DNA of 64,000 bases from Paragonimus heterotremus (GCA_013368495.1 LUCH01000376.1:163391-227390), one strand, 5' to 3'. Counted from the stretch's first letter, positions 13,701 to 27,958 are shown. The notes: generated by a model from the sequence alone, not told the origin. Numbers and translations: made by a program.

Positions 13701-16700
13701 GTGCTGTTCTTATATCAACGTAATGGGCAACTTTGTTCACCGTTTACCACAAAAATTAATCAGAGGGATCAGACGAAAGAATGTTTTGGTCTGCATGAGA
13801 CAGGTCACAAAAACTTCCGTTTTTAAATGGTAAATGTACTGTGCCGACCAGCCCCAAATACTAATTCAACTGAGATTGAGAATCACTGTGGACATATTCA
13901 GTCCTTAAGTATACAATTATTCGGTAATAGATTGCAGGAATGTCCTAAGATGAGTAAGGGCTATACTGTTATTAACCCATGCTAAACGAAGCGGTACGTT
14001 ATCTAGTGGAAAACGACAACCACATAGTATCAACCGTCTTCATTAGTCCACTTGTAATAGAAGTGTGCAAACAGTTAGTCGCAACTTCTGTAGTTTATTA
14101 AAATTCGGCCAGTTTTAACATATTTCTCATTATTCTCCTTTTTGCTAGCGTCGGTTAGTTACGCACAAAATATGAACATTGCGCGGGGCATTCTATGGAA
14201 ATTACCTAACTGGTATCGTGTGGCCATACAGTTTTGTCGTACATTGTAACTGTATTTTATTGAAAATAGTTTACTTCATGACCACCGCCGGATCAAATGT
14301 TGTCGTTTCAGCTCGCCACAGGACAGCGCATAGAATAGTTATGGTCTTATCGGATTTTCTGACAGTGTCATATCGGTTATCTGTAATTGATAATGGAGAA
14401 ATTGGGTTATCACCAGTGCAGATAATTGTTGATTACCGCACACAAAATAGACGTTTATCTAACTTCGCTATAGCTGAGAAATACGATCCATCTTTGTGAT
14501 TGTGTGTATATGTGGCCTTTCATTGGCTTTTATATCACCTAACTTAGCTATAGGCATGATAATGTTTCGACCGTTTTTCAAGGTTAACGAAAACATTATT
14601 TTAGTGGAAAACTTCACTTAAAAGTACTCTGTCACCAGTAAATTTACAACAGCAATTTCACCTCGTAATATTTATCAAAGCATTATTTTGATCCGTCAGT
14701 CAATAATCACTGAACAGATTCAACTGTATGACTCAATTGAATAAAACCTCCGAGTTATAGAGTGGTTAAAAGTCCTTCATTTCCTTGTGTCAAGCCAAAA
14801 ACTTCGAACCTGCGTTAGTTAGCAGTAGGTTTTTCTGCAGGTAACCTGGTTGTCATGATGGGCTTCCACACGAATCTGTCTAGTGAAGATTTCGCTCTTC
14901 TCTGCTGTGGGTTGAACTGCGATAACAGTACTTTATGCCTATGTCACAATTTTCACAGATTTTACTCTTAGAAACGCTAATATCGTCACTTTTTTGCTAA
15001 CTCAGTCAGTTTTGTCACTCCTAATATGACCCATCCTAACAACATGCTATTAGCATTGTGATAACGAGAAATGTACAGTAATGACCCATTAGTGAGAAAC
15101 CGACAGCTGTTTGTATACACACTGCCTTGTCTAACACATTGTCAGTCAACCAGCTGTGCTATTTGTTTTGTGGTCCACAAAGGAGTGGTAGATACTTTTC
15201 GAGCTCACTAAAGAAATCGATCAATACTGCTCATACTCAACCTTAATCATTTTGTTATTTGGCTATTTTGCCAATTCATCCAACCGTTTCCAAATGCGTT
15301 AAGTCAAAAGGTGGCACGCATCAGTCGGATTACTCTTCGAGGTGTGATGGAAAGCTTTTATCAATTCAGTACCACCAACGATGATACTGTGTGGGCAGTT
15401 GCAATTAAAACCCAGAAAAGTAAACGACTTTTTCATAGGCGGCTTGCCTGGATGTGCCTACTGCCTACGAATTCCTGACTATTTCATTCGACGTGCCTGC
15501 GTAAGTTTTATGGGAAACAGGATCCCGAATACTAGATGATCAGTAATGAGAAGGGTTCTGAAACGTGACCAAAGTATACTGCATGTTTGTGTTCCACATT
15601 AGGATTTATCACAGGTTACTTGCTTGGCGTAGATTCGAATATGTAATGACTATCGATCAACTGTCTTCTCTAAGGATCCCGGCTGAAACCAGGTTTCCCT
15701 GCTTGTTTGTTCTTTACGCATGATTTTGTGTGTGCTTTCTACAAGAGACCTGATGTGAACTCCATGCCACTTCATCTAGTCATGCAACCAATTACACTCA
15801 GCGAATGCTTGCCCTTTTCCCAACAACTCATCTATTATTCCACTCTTCAGAGTCGTTTAACCCGAACCTTTTCGAGTGTTGTTTAACGTACTCGAAAGTC
15901 CTACGCACCTTTCGTTTGGCGCGCTTTTGAGTGCCGTCGAGTGGGCTTTATCTCATCTCGTGGTTCTTTTATTTATTCTCTTGGTCGTTGCCGTTGGTCC
16001 TAGACTAGGCCAGAGCTAACTACTTACCATATTTCCAAACATTGCTGGAAATGTGCGGTTTGTTTTCAAACCCCATCGTGTTTTTTAGTTCGATGCCTGC
16101 TGGGACTACGTTCTGATTGCTCCTCAGGAAAGGCCTATCAAAATGTTACTGGACGAGGGTGTAGCACATACTCTAATATCCGTTATCTTTTTTTCTCGAC
16201 TTCACCATTTAAAAGGGCAATCTACAATTTCTCCAAGCAAACCGTTTTTCATGGTCTCTAACGTTAGTTATTGATTCTATAATGTGTTGTAGTTGTTGTC
16301 GATCAGCTCGTGATCTCAAGAATATGTATCAATAAAGAGGGTAGTGCAGGAAGCAGAACCACATCTCGTTAACATGAGCGTCGTGGATAGAATAAAGGCG
16401 ACTTCATTTAAACTTGAAATTATTTTACGTCCATGAATCGTAGGCGTCGAATGTTTGGGATCCTAAATATAACGAGGTATTTCTTTAATTATAGTTGCTT
16501 CAGTCGCAGGCTTCAGATGGTATGATTTGTTAAGTGAAGAGATGGTCCAAATTTGGATCTTGATAGAGAGGATAGGACGCGTTCGCTGATCGGATCCCTT
16601 GCACTCCATATACTTGAATGGTTATGTTGTATTTTAGAAATGAAACTCATTCTTCCACGAGATACTGTACATTGTCGAATGTGATTGGCTACCATAGTAC

Positions 16701-19700
16701 AGCAAAGCCGCTGGTCGTGCTCAAACCTCCAGCGTGAGCCTCGTTATCCACACAACCCCTTGCTGAAGACGCTAAGAACACTTCAGTAATGGCGTTAACT
16801 GCCTGGGTTAACAACCGATGAGGCCACAAAAGATGTACGTTTCCGACGCAGTGTTACTTAAGATTGTACCCCGGCCGTTTGTTTACTGAGATAACGGCTT
16901 ATGGAATAACACCCGCCCTTCTCTCCTCTTTTTGTCTCAAACTAAGCCTCCATGTACGTCAGTCGAATATCACTAACAGCCACGGAAATTTTGATATTGG
17001 CTACAGTAATGGTTCAGTCAGACGTGGACTTACGACAATCCACGGGGGTTTTGCTGTGTCACGCCTCATGAAAAAGGCTTGGTGATTATCCAGTCGTTGC
17101 ACGTCTGGAAAACTGACATGTTGAACTTGCTTGTTTGAAGTCAAGATGAACTTGAACGATCTGCGTGGAAGATGTCTCACAACACCATCGTCACTTCCCG
17201 CACAAATCCATGCTACCTAACTGAGTAAATGAATCTCACTCAACAACAGACAATAGGTTTTATTACGTTTGACAGTGAAATGTGTACTTCAGGTGAAGAA
17301 CGACTATGACAATGATTTTTAAATGAGTACTAGAAGTTTGTATGCCAGTCGTAGCACCTTAACGATTGGTAACGAAATGTTTCATCTTATCATCAAAAGA
17401 AATCTGTAAATCTGTCTGTTATTAACCTTATGTCTGGCAGTGTAACACTAGAGAGTCTGAATAGATTTCAGCTGCCAAAACTGTGATTAAATCAGTCCAA
17501 TTGTCTAAAGACGATTGAATCAACTTACTGTACGAATTGCCCGATGTTACGTTTCATTACACAAACCTTATAACCAAATACTTCAAACCGAATAAGGTGT
17601 TGGCCTCACAAATCCATCCTGCCTCTTTTACTTCACTGGATAGAATGCAACAGTTTTCTTGCATTGTCCTTACCCTCTTCTGTAGTCTTTTATCTTACGT
17701 TGAAAAGGTACCGTTCCAGAGGAATTATCAGTCAATCTTTTACTAAAGGGTCAAACATTTTTCGAAACGACAGACGCCATGGTATTCACATGTTTTGTGC
17801 TGTGAACGTATGAGAATTGCTGTCCGTTTTATCTAGAAAATCACATGACGGCAATAATTAAAAAATCAGCGTGCGGTCGTATTGGTGAAAATTCATGCGT
17901 ACGTTTCGACAATTCTCATTAAAGTCGGTCACATGCACGAACTTCATGGCATATGTGAAAATGAGACAAAACCATTTCAATCGGAAGTCACGTACCCTTT
18001 TGCAAAAGAGTATGAAAAACTCCAAGTACTGAGAAAGTAGCCTCTCAATCAAAACGATTCAGTTTATTGACTTCAATTCATATTACATTCATCTATTCAA
18101 AAATAGCTGTGCAAAACACAATATCGAAAACATCAGGAGACGTTCGATTTTTAGGTTGGAATGATATTTAGATGGAGCAAAAGGTCAGTTACATATCGAT
18201 GTTGAGAAAAATGATATTTTCATTTCCAACTTTTCGGTTACCACAGGTAACCTTTGTGAAGTTGGCTTCTAAAAAATCATTTAAATATCACCACATGATG
18301 CACTGTGTATTCAATTTCATGAGAATCATCTTTGGTTCACATGTTCTAAACTTACGCAGAATTCGGTTACCGGAAAACGGCAATTTCAGTTAACCCCACG
18401 ATAACCGACGTTCATCGTCACTTTATATGTTCTAACAACTAGCTACGTTTCCGACTTACGTTGTATATTCAAAATTCTGTTGCATCACTCACGGCAGAGA
18501 GTGGCACGATTTGCTGGAGCTATATCAATCGACCGACAGGTTATTACTACTGTAATAGATGACAAAGTTGGGAGCGGGAGTATGCCAATATCTGGTGGAC
18601 TATCGCGAGGAGGTGTAGATATATGATCAAAACCCACAGCAGGTAAATTGCGGACTACACTAGTGACCACATGTGTCATCACTTAACGAAATCGGGCCAA
18701 CAGGAGAGAAATCGCAGGCAAAAGTCCATGACAGAATGCATCATCCATAAGCAAAAAACCTGCAGATGCTAACACGCCGCTTAAGTGAAAATTGTCGCTA
18801 TATGGTGAACTGGAATTTAATTTCCTAAGCGCGAGTATACGCGTGGTGTAGGAACGTGATTGGTCGGGTTGGACAATAATGATCACGCTTTATTGAACAA
18901 CTTTTCCGTTACATTATATGTTCCCAAACTGTTGATAATATAACTGAGGAGTTATTTGCTTACTTTTTTGTTCTTTGAAATGACTCGTATTGTGTAAACT
19001 TACTACTTATGCGAACAAGGTGTTCCAAATTTTTACTACAAAAATTGCTTACAGATAACAGCAAGGGACTACTCTGTTTTATCTTGAGGCTGTCAAGTAA
19101 CCTAAACATTTTCGTCTGTGAAGTATGTCGAAATAGGTTTCGGTTATGTGAGGTAGGCATACAGTTTAGGGTGGTTTTCATGATCGCCTGATAAACACAG
19201 AGGCCAAAATTCAATCGGAGGTCCAGGCAAAGATATCAAGTGTTGGCAAAAGTCTAACTCTTGTCGGTGATTATCCTGTTCAGGGTGGATCAGTTTGCAA
19301 ATGTTTTACAAATAATGAATTCCCTAATCAGATGTGGTAATCAGTTAACTGCAAACATTCGTTGGGGAAAAATATATACGCTACATTTATTACGACTGCA
19401 GTCTAGAACAAACAAAGGTAATTGTTTTTGAATCCGAATTCTTTTTCACATATGTGAGTCAACCATATTTAATAACTAATGTTTCGCGTTCAGTAGCGAG
19501 CATGTCTAAACTAGGTCACTGGATGATGGATGATCATGTTCAGTCATGTTGAATCTAGGCCATCATTTGTTATTTCAGATCTGCGTGTTTGCATACGTCA
19601 GTGTGCGCTACATTAAATGGGTGTAAGCAGGAGCCAAACAACTACTGGATCGATTGCATACAGTCAGAATGCTGCACATATACACGGGTTTAGCGGAGAA

Positions 19701-20114
19701 ATGGAATATTTTGTGAGCGCTGCAATAGTCTACTGTGATCAACAAAAACATGAAGTACTTACGTCTGAGCAACACACAACAACTGCAACCTAGTGAAAAA
19801 GGAATACTCATTAATAAAAAGCACCTGTGTTCGTATCTCCGCTTGTCAGTGAACCGCACCCATTTGGGTTCTGACTAACCCGTTTATATGCTGTGAATGA
19901 GATTTAAGTAAGTCAGTTAGTTCGAATTACCATTCCATAAAAGTCAAACCCGACAAGCAGTCCATCACCCTTCTAGTTGATAGGCGCTGGTTGACCTGAG
20001 TTGTGCTTTGTGTTGGGACTCTGATTAGCCGCAAGTTTTTCAACACAGACGCTGCTGTAATCCAAACCCGTTGAATTTATTCGATTAGGCTGTCTGAAAT
20101 TATTTAGATTACGG

Positions 20115-20225
20115 ACAGTTGTAAACAGCCTGGGCTTCGGCCGGATTTGAACTAGTCACTATGCAGATGAACAAATTTTCACCTCAGAAGTCCCATAGTT
20201 GAACTGAGCCACTCATCGCATTGTG
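20115..20225 (-). repeat. Degenerate tRNA-like (SINE-type) repeat
   Basis: On the minus strand an A-box-like TGGCTCAGTTCA (complement of 20200-20211) is followed about 46 bp later by a B-box-like AGTTCAAATCC (complement of 20143-20153). This is the layout of a polymerase III tRNA promoter. The anticodon arm is not intact, so this is a tRNA-derived SINE head or dead tRNA copy, not a functional tRNA. Confidence 0.4.
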
Positions 20226-22344
20226 TCACACTGAAAGCTTCAGGAAAGTGAGTACCACAGCGAGCTTATGTTGACAGTTATCGTTGAGATAACAGTTGAT
20301 ATCATGACATTAGCTAATTCAACCGTCAGTCAATGTTTGGAAGTTTCACATCAAATGTTAGTGTATTTAGAGAAAACGTTTTTGAAGAAACCTATTGCTG
20401 AGAAACGGAAATGGTTAATATTATCACCTAAGTTTAGTTCGATGGAACTTTCTATCCACATAACCCTCTTAGCCCGTAGTAGGTTCTGACATTTTTGATT
20501 ATTCTTTTGAATAAATGAGAAGAATCTATTAACTGAAAATTACGTTTATTCCACTGCTATCCTGAGAAGTACTGTGTGTCCCCATCTACTTTGCCGTTTA
20601 AGAAATGCGAAACTGGACTGTTCACCAAACCCAATGCGGAATAGTCGCACATAGTCGTCTAATTCAAGCGTATTAACGTACATCCTCAAGTGTATATGAA
20701 TATCTCAATTAATGGCGTCGTTCTGCCAGAAACGATGAGTTATGCTGTTGTTCATCATCTGTTGTATTTTTGTAGTCAGTAGCAGCTCTGCTCACATACT
20801 GATTATGCAACATGAGTGCGTCCAGCCAACTGTGGTCTACATGTGTACATCCATCTGGTCGATGAAGTTGTCATGGACTAAGACCTACTTGAATGAAGTT
20901 GCGCAATGGAAATGAGTACTTTAATTTTACTTGTTCAGTTATGTTCATCCGGGTGGAGTATTTCGTCCTCTGTAGTTATCAGCAAATATGCTATGAATAA
21001 CCCTAATGAGTGAACCAACCGCTCATATTTTGTGTACCTTCATCCTCCTATTTGGACCCGATTGCACTGGCTCCTTTTTGCTGAGATTAACGGTAAAGCT
21101 TTTTCTTCCTACTTATTCATTTGTTTTGTATGTGATGGTCTGTGTCTATCACTTTGGCTCTGATGGAACTGAAATCGGATTAGATGGTAATGTTGTAAAA
21201 TGATTTCGAAGTGTGGTATCCAGATGCGTCACTAGAAAATACAATTGACCACTGACCATACAGTAATATAAATATAGTGGATCTCCTTTAACTGAATTAC
21301 TCTCATTTTGCTGCTGCATGCTACATATGCTAATACATACACTACATATGCTGCATACTATATGTCAGTTGGTTCGGCTTTGTACCTCCTTTTCTCAAGC
21401 ACTGAAAGTAATTACACATTTGTAGTTGACCTGAAACCTGGAAGAGCATACACTATGACCAGAGATAGGATTGAGAAAGCGTTTTATGAGCAGTGATCAA
21501 CAGCGAAGTGGTTGACAGTTACATCGCACAGTTAAGTCTCTTGAGACCACAACTTCACAATCTGGGTCAGCAAATAAGACTAAACATTTATTCATCACGC
21601 CACTGGATCACAAACCCATTGGGTTGCATTTTAATGAACTATTTCAGACAGTTAGCCGGAAAAGAAGCCTAACGCAACAACGGTATAATTATCCGTGACT
21701 TTTCTGTCCTATAAATAGAAACTCCATTCGTGCTATTCATTCAATCAGTCGGTTCGTCTGGATCGGAAGTCTTTTTAACCGGATACAGTCTTGTGTGTTT
21801 TGAATGCATTGGCTAGCGCAGGAAAACGTATCTATAGAGAAGGTTTTATTGACAGTCTGTAGGTGTTGTCTTAAAGGGAACAATGAAACACGATAACAGT
21901 TTTATTCATTTGTATTACACACCACAAGGTACTCGAACAGTTCATGTCTCGTTTTATGTCCATGCACAACAGCTGATCACTGTCCACCTCGAACTATTTA
22001 AACAGTTTTTCGTTCTCATGTTTTGGAACTCTATGTTTACACGTCCGTATCGCATTTACAAAAACAGTACCTTCATTCATAGACCTATTCTCTTCCGTCT
22101 ATCATAGTTAATTCATCGCACGCCACTTTCGGCTTCCAACAGATCGAAATCTGTCAACGACTTTTCAACTTTGACCTAACGCAAGTTTCCGCACAGTTTA
22201 ACTAACCAAATAGAATTACACGGCACCTTAGTATGTTGGGTTATAATAAACATGGACGCTCATTGCTTTCGGTAATTTTTACTGATTGGTGAATTGTTTT
22301 TCGAAAGACTTTAATATTTCCTCAAATATTCCTCTTCTTCTTAG

Positions 22345-22562
22345 GTTATGGCTTCTGTGGAACACAAACACTGTCTACCTCTGATCGGTGTGTGCTTGAC
22401 ACGTGAACGGCACTGTCTAGTCTCAATGTTCCTTGAACTGGGCAGTTTGGACCGATATGTGAAGGAATACCGCGATGAATTGAACAGCTTAACGCTACTC
22501 TCCTGGGCGGAACAGATTGCGGATGGAATGAGTTATTTGGAACTGCGAGGTATCATTCACCG
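22345..22562 (+). CDS. EGFR: EGFR-family kinase exon: hinge to HRD
   Basis: Exon from acceptor CTTCTTCTTAG to donor CG|GTACGT, phase 0 in and 2 out (residues 208-280). It begins VMASVEHKHCLPLIGVCLT, matching EGFR VMASVDNPHVCRLLGICLT. The hinge reads LVSMFLELGSLDRYV against LITQLMPFGCLLDYV in EGFR. On this alignment the Thr790 gatekeeper is Ser and Cys797 is Ser, with one extra residue before the hinge. The alpha-E segment is WAEQIADGMSYLE. The exon ends in IIHR, so the HRD Arg codon is split (CG|T) across the intron, and the catalytic Asp is the first full codon of the next exon. Confidence 0.95.
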
Positions 22563-25500
22563 GTACGTCTTTGCTTGTATCAACGCAGTAAGAGAATCAC
22601 ATCTCAAGATGTCTTATTGACATACTCTGGTTGAATCACTGTTCTGATAGCCTGCAGCCTTTCACCTTTATAGATTCCAATAATGACCACAGAAAACGGA
22701 ATCGACGAAGCTGTATTACCCGTTATCGTGGACTCGTTATTTTCTGGCAGATGAATAACAAACATTATTACTCTGACACATATATAATGGAGGGTTTTCC
22801 ACCTCAATTTCTGTTTTTATCTGGCATCGTATCTATTGATTGCCGTTCTTCAGTTGGTTCCGACAATTTTATCCAGCATTGGCTACTGAAAACGCTTACA
22901 CACAACACTAACATAACATTATGTGTTAAACCAACTGGCTGATGAGTTTGCGTCGAGAACAATGCGTTTGTGTTTCCGTATAGAACCTTAATACACATGT
23001 CAAAGTGATGTCGTTTTCAACATAACTGTCTTTATACGTATCGTGATGGCTATAAGCGATTAGCCTTTACAACAACCTATGGGTCGAGATAGATGTCATA
23101 CTCAAGGTCACTGATAAAATCTTCGACTACTGGGTAGCTGCTGTTCATCAACAGTTTAACTTGGCCTAACTACGTGTGCACTCTTAAAGCAGTAGACGCA
23201 AGCTGGGCAACGTTTCGTCTCTTGACTTCACAAAGCAATTGTATGGCTTTTTATCTAGTTGCTCATAAGTGCAAGTTGGTTTAGCAATCTCTTGCGGTCT
23301 GAGAACAGTCGAATTTCGAACAGTACCATCTTCTTGCTTCCGAAAAAGTGTTTTCCGAAGTAGGGCTTCGTTTATTTCAGTGTTTTCAATCCTAATGAAT
23401 CAACGAATACACTTGTAAAAATCTTAGTGGTTTTTGCGTAGGCTGCACGACATGCTGTTTGAAATGTAGTCATTGAGCAGTATCCTTCATTCTACCTTGT
23501 TGTAGATATACAGTATATCCATTCCGCAGTTACGACTGCGCTCGTTCTGATGACTGATCACACTTCTCTCATTGGATCACAAACGTGTCATCTGTGGAAG
23601 TTTTGATGATTTCCTGTAATCACAGTCGTTTCCAGACTTTCTGACCGTCATTCCTGTTAATGTGACCAGTGCTTATGTGGGTCATGCGACAGAACAGGTC
23701 TCTTCCTGCTTGATAACCGAAATTGTAGCAATATAATGCAGTGACCGGTGAGCATTCCGAAGAGATTGTGGATGCCAAACAAGCGGCTACTGTTAGACTT
23801 AGATTGATCGTTGTAAAGTAGAACGATGCAGCAAACATATTCCAGTACTGAACCCGGGAAGTCATTCCTGGGGAATGATCATTTATTACTAGGATAGCTA
23901 CATAAAGCTTTAACTGTGGCACACAAGAACCGTGGAGTATCTTTTACTAATGATAGACTGTACAACAAATGAAACTGTTGGTTGCATTAACGTTTTGAAC
24001 TTATGCTCGCAAAATTTATTCAAGTTCATTATGTCGCATAGAAACTGATGATGATGATGATGATGATGATGTTGTTGTTGTTGTTGCAACCGATGGCAAC
24101 AGTTCAAGTTTTTCTTCCACGGTTCCAACGTCTCAACGTTCTACGATTACTAAAATTGCTCTTTGTATCACATGTACGTTTTTCTTCATTAGCTGTTGGA
24201 GTGTCTGCTGAATCATATGACTAACAGAATTAGGCAGTCTTCAGGGCTTCACACGAAAAACAATCATCATGGACATTTTCGAGTAAACAGAGAGTACTTA
24301 TGTGCGGTGTTACGAACCGAACATCATACTAGTTTGTTTTCTACTTTCGCATTGGAATTTCCTGTTTGCCCAGCCCAACTCGAAAAGATATAATTCATTG
24401 AAATTTCGTCTTTTTTAGACGTCACCAGTAAAACATATTACTTTGCATCCGTAATTGTGGAGCAAGTGTGATAACCCCTAATCTGCTAACTTCACAATAG
24501 ATGGAACTGAATCCTTGTATCTGATAATTATCGTGACAGTATCATGTTTAATTTGTCTTATCAGTGTTTCTTAATGTGTAGTTTGTTGCCAAATTTTGAT
24601 AATGTCTAAATTGTAACAACGAAGTATCAGTCAACATTGGGTGTATTCGACCTTTCCGGAACATGTTTTCTAGGGATTGACGTTCAAAGTCTGTGTGTAA
24701 ACATACAAGGTTTTCTGAAAAAGCTTAAGCAATGAAGCTGACAACACTTTATTCTATTACTTGTAGTCATGTGAAACGACGTTTGTAAACTTTGTTACAC
24801 TTTGTAATCAGTCTGTATGTGTGTGTTTGCGCGTGGTTTGAAGTCCAGAACATTCTACAGCCGATAAGTTATCGATTACTTTTACAACCGTGTTATTGGC
24901 CTTGGGCTTACGTAAACATTAAACCTACAGAGGATTGAATGGTTCACACCGTTTGATAACAACTCAACATACACGGCACTGGAGATAGTGTTAATAAACA
25001 CTGGTAACAAATTTAAACCGTTTTGTGAATGCCCAATAAAACCAACCAAATTTGCTAAATCGTGGGTGGAAAGATCGGAAACACTTAGTTCCCCTGTAAA
25101 AAAAAATAAGCTTACAATTTGTTTGAAAAAAGACTGTTTTAATGCCTGATCGTGGAAACCTCAAGGTCAAAAGGGTGCCCACTATGTTTCTCACGTAGAT
25201 GGCTGCATATGTTACCGACAGTAGTGGAGTGGACCGTCAAACATCGCAAATGTTCAGAATGGTTCATTCATATCAAACGTTCAAGTCCATTTGCTGACAG
25301 GATTTGGGATGCATTTTGCTGTTGATTACTCTACACAGGGATAAAGTGAACCAACGTTCCTTAAGTCACCAGAGAATTCTAAAATATGTAAGATATTGAG
25401 AATGTCTCCCGGCAAAATAGACAGGACGAAGCCTTTGCCAATATACCTGATAGTATTCCCCCAAGACGAGTGGTAACGACAAGCTTTTCAGACCTTCAAG

Positions 25501-27761
25501 TTTGCTCTGCTTACAATTAACCGAGACAGTAGCACTCTGGATGTGGCCGACAGTGCATCATCTTCAAGGTAGCCATGTTAGCGAGATCTTACGTATCGTT
25601 AAGACCAGCTGGACCCTTTGGAAACCGGGGCGCATCTGTCACCAACTCTTGGCCACGGTCCAGGGGATATTTTGTACCAGTGAGAAATCCAGGCTCCCCT
25701 ATCGAGAAGGTTTGCTGCTGGCAATCATCTTCTCCACAACATTCCTCGTGTGCAGTAGCGAAACCAAGTGGTGAGGTGCAAAGTTTTATGCGGTATTTCA
25801 GAAACCGTTTATGCCAAGCAGTTTCACCACATCGGTTGAGTTGGCACGGTCACGTGACGCGTTTAGTTACTGTCTGCTGGGTGCGTGTCATGTCACGCTG
25901 TTCGCGTGTTTTGAATTTGGCTGAATAGAACGTCATATAACATGCCGTACAAGTATAGAGAACTTGACGTCAATTTTGACCTCTGTTGACTCTATTCGGT
26001 TTCCCGCCTTCAACTGAATGTTGAAGGTAGTAGTGGGTATGTTGTTGTTGTGCTGTTCCTTTTGTAGCTGTTGTTGTGGTATGTTTCCTCGTGATTTGTA
26101 TATGGACGACTGAGGTTTATGCAAATTTGTGTGTACTGACGAAGCAAACTCAATATAAGCTGACATACATGTAGTTTTGAGGCCAGCACACTGTCAGCCG
26201 TAGCCAGAAAAGTCAAAGTTCGAATGATTGAAAAGAAACGAAAGGAGACAAAGCAGAATCGACAGCTCTACTGACGGATAGTCTTAAAGATGAACTGGAC
26301 TTGGTAATGTACTTTAAGATTTTCGCCTCGATTCATAAGACTCCATCTGAAGTGTTAGTTTAATTATTTGTGTAAAGTGGACGAACTTCGTAGAAGATGA
26401 ACGGTCAGAGTTTGCTTGCCATTCTGGCAGAACCCAGTTATTTTCGGAACATAGCACACAGTAGAATGAACGTTCCCTGTCTGATTCAAAGGGTGTGACT
26501 GAGTATTTGCCACCCACTGTTTGCCTGAGTCCGAGATTGGTAAACTAAAAGGTGCTGATGAGATTTACGTTCGACGGCATATTTTAAACTAGCTGTGACA
26601 TTCACATGTGCGCGCCACTAAAAGTAAGTCACATGAATTAGAGCAAACTGAGAAACCCGCAACATGTGATGCAACGTGTGAGCCGCTAAAGCGGCGGCTT
26701 TATTTCCCTTCTTTATATTTGCTGGGTTATGAAAAGAGTGATCACAAGACGTTCGGAAGTATCAATGGACTGATCGAATTTGATCTGTATCAGACATGTT
26801 CTACGTAGTATGTAGAATTATTTTATGTAGGGTCTTCCAGTCGTCTTAACAGAATGGGGTTTTCCATCGGCAGGTTCTGGAAAGTTCTGACTGTTGACAA
26901 GGGCAGAAGCTGAAAATTCCCATAACTTTTGCGGAGTCGGTTCGTCGGATGCTATACTAAATACTGTAATCCATGTGATCGATTGGTCTTCTTCAATACT
27001 AATAATTTTCTTGCACCCACTTTGGAAGTTCTTTGGTTTACTTATATACTTTTCAACCCTGTTTGATACAGGCATGTACAGCTTTTCTACCAGTTTTCAT
27101 TACTTTTGAGATTCACTTTGTGAATCAGTTGAGTTTCCGCATCATGGCAGCTAACTGGAGCTGATCAAATTTAGCCGTAACCAAGCAACTGTTATAGGAT
27201 CACAGGAACTGACACATGGTCTGCCCGTTTATGTAACTCAGCTGGTCTCAACAATTCAGTTTGTCATAGTTCTTCATGAAACTCAGCTATGTTTTAAAAA
27301 CGGCTTGTAACGGTATTCTCAACACATCTTCTCATACGGTAATCAAAAGCATGGTATGGAAAATAAGGCAGTCGTTAAATATATCCAGTGATAATTGGGG
27401 GCAATGAAATTTATAAGTTTCTCACAAGCTGACAGATGTTGCTAACTTTGACACTTGGTTATGGGGATAGCCATTCTATACTTTATTTGTACATAAATGA
27501 TAGAATTCGAATACTGATCAGTGTATATGTGAGTTTAACTAGAGCATGATGCTCTCAGCTGTAGTAATCAACCGTAAAATGTTGGCGAATGGTTGTTTTT
27601 TGACCACTGTTTGTTGGAATCAACATACCCACCGGTTCTTGCCTAATGATGAAGGTGGATGTGTAAGTATTGCTGACAATTCCTTCAGTGCAAATCAAAT
27701 GCATTACAGAATCCAGCCATCTCTGTGTATTTTTTAATATTTCTTCCCTTGTCTTGTCCAG
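22563..27761 (+). other. Receptor intron C (5199 bp, phase 2)
   Basis: GTACGT...TTGTCCAG intron inside the HRD motif. It contains the trinucleotide microsatellite at 24047-24086 and a moderately GC-rich open stretch at 25.5-25.9 kb that I could not assign. No gene is recognised. Confidence 0.8.
24047..24086. repeat. Compound trinucleotide microsatellite (GAT)n(GTT)n
   Basis: About eight GAT units run directly into about five GTT units. Confidence 0.95.
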
Positions 27762-27958
27762 TGATTTGGCCGCCCGAAATGTATTGGTTCAGCGTCGAGA
27801 CTTGGTACAAATCACAGACTTTGGTCTGGCAAAAATGTTGGAACGTCCAGATGAACACAGTGTCGTCGTCCGTGCCGGTCGTGTGCCTATACGGTGGTTA
27901 GCGATCGAGACTTTGCAGGACAGCATATACTCGCACAAAACGGATGTGTGGACTTATG
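27762..27958 (+). CDS. EGFR: EGFR-family kinase exon: catalytic loop, DFG, activation loop
   Basis: Acceptor GTCTTGTCCAG, donor TATG|GTAAGT; phase 2 in, 1 out (residues 280-346). It opens with DLAARNVLVQRRD, which with the split Arg codon gives HRDLAARN, the tyrosine-kinase catalytic loop. ITDFGLAKML is the DFG segment. The activation loop then runs ERPDEHSVVVRAGRVPIRW into LAIETL (EGFR VPIKWMALESI). Unlike EGFR (Tyr845 in EEKEYHAEGG), the loop has no Tyr. The exon ends DVWTYG, matching EGFR SDVWSYG. All residues needed for catalysis are present. Confidence 0.95.

Larger units (their letters stand above)
4960..22344 (+). other. Receptor intron B (17,385 bp, phase 0)
   Basis: The longest intron, GTGAGC...TTCTTAG. 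It contains the two minus-strand LINE relics at 10.8-13.0 kb and a tRNA-like repeat at 20.1 kb, listed separately. From 5.0-10.8 kb and 13.1-20.1 kb I see only short chance ORFs. The TM-like open frame at 6099-6353 cannot be a receptor exon without splitting the kinase domain. Confidence 0.8.

Noticed and set aside
25575..25928. 117-residue + strand open frame; HRLSWHGHVTRL recalls the HRLRWLGHVLRM motif of LINE C-termini
   Set aside because: Only one short motif matches, nothing recognisable flanks it in the expected order, and two frames overlap. Too weak to call an element.
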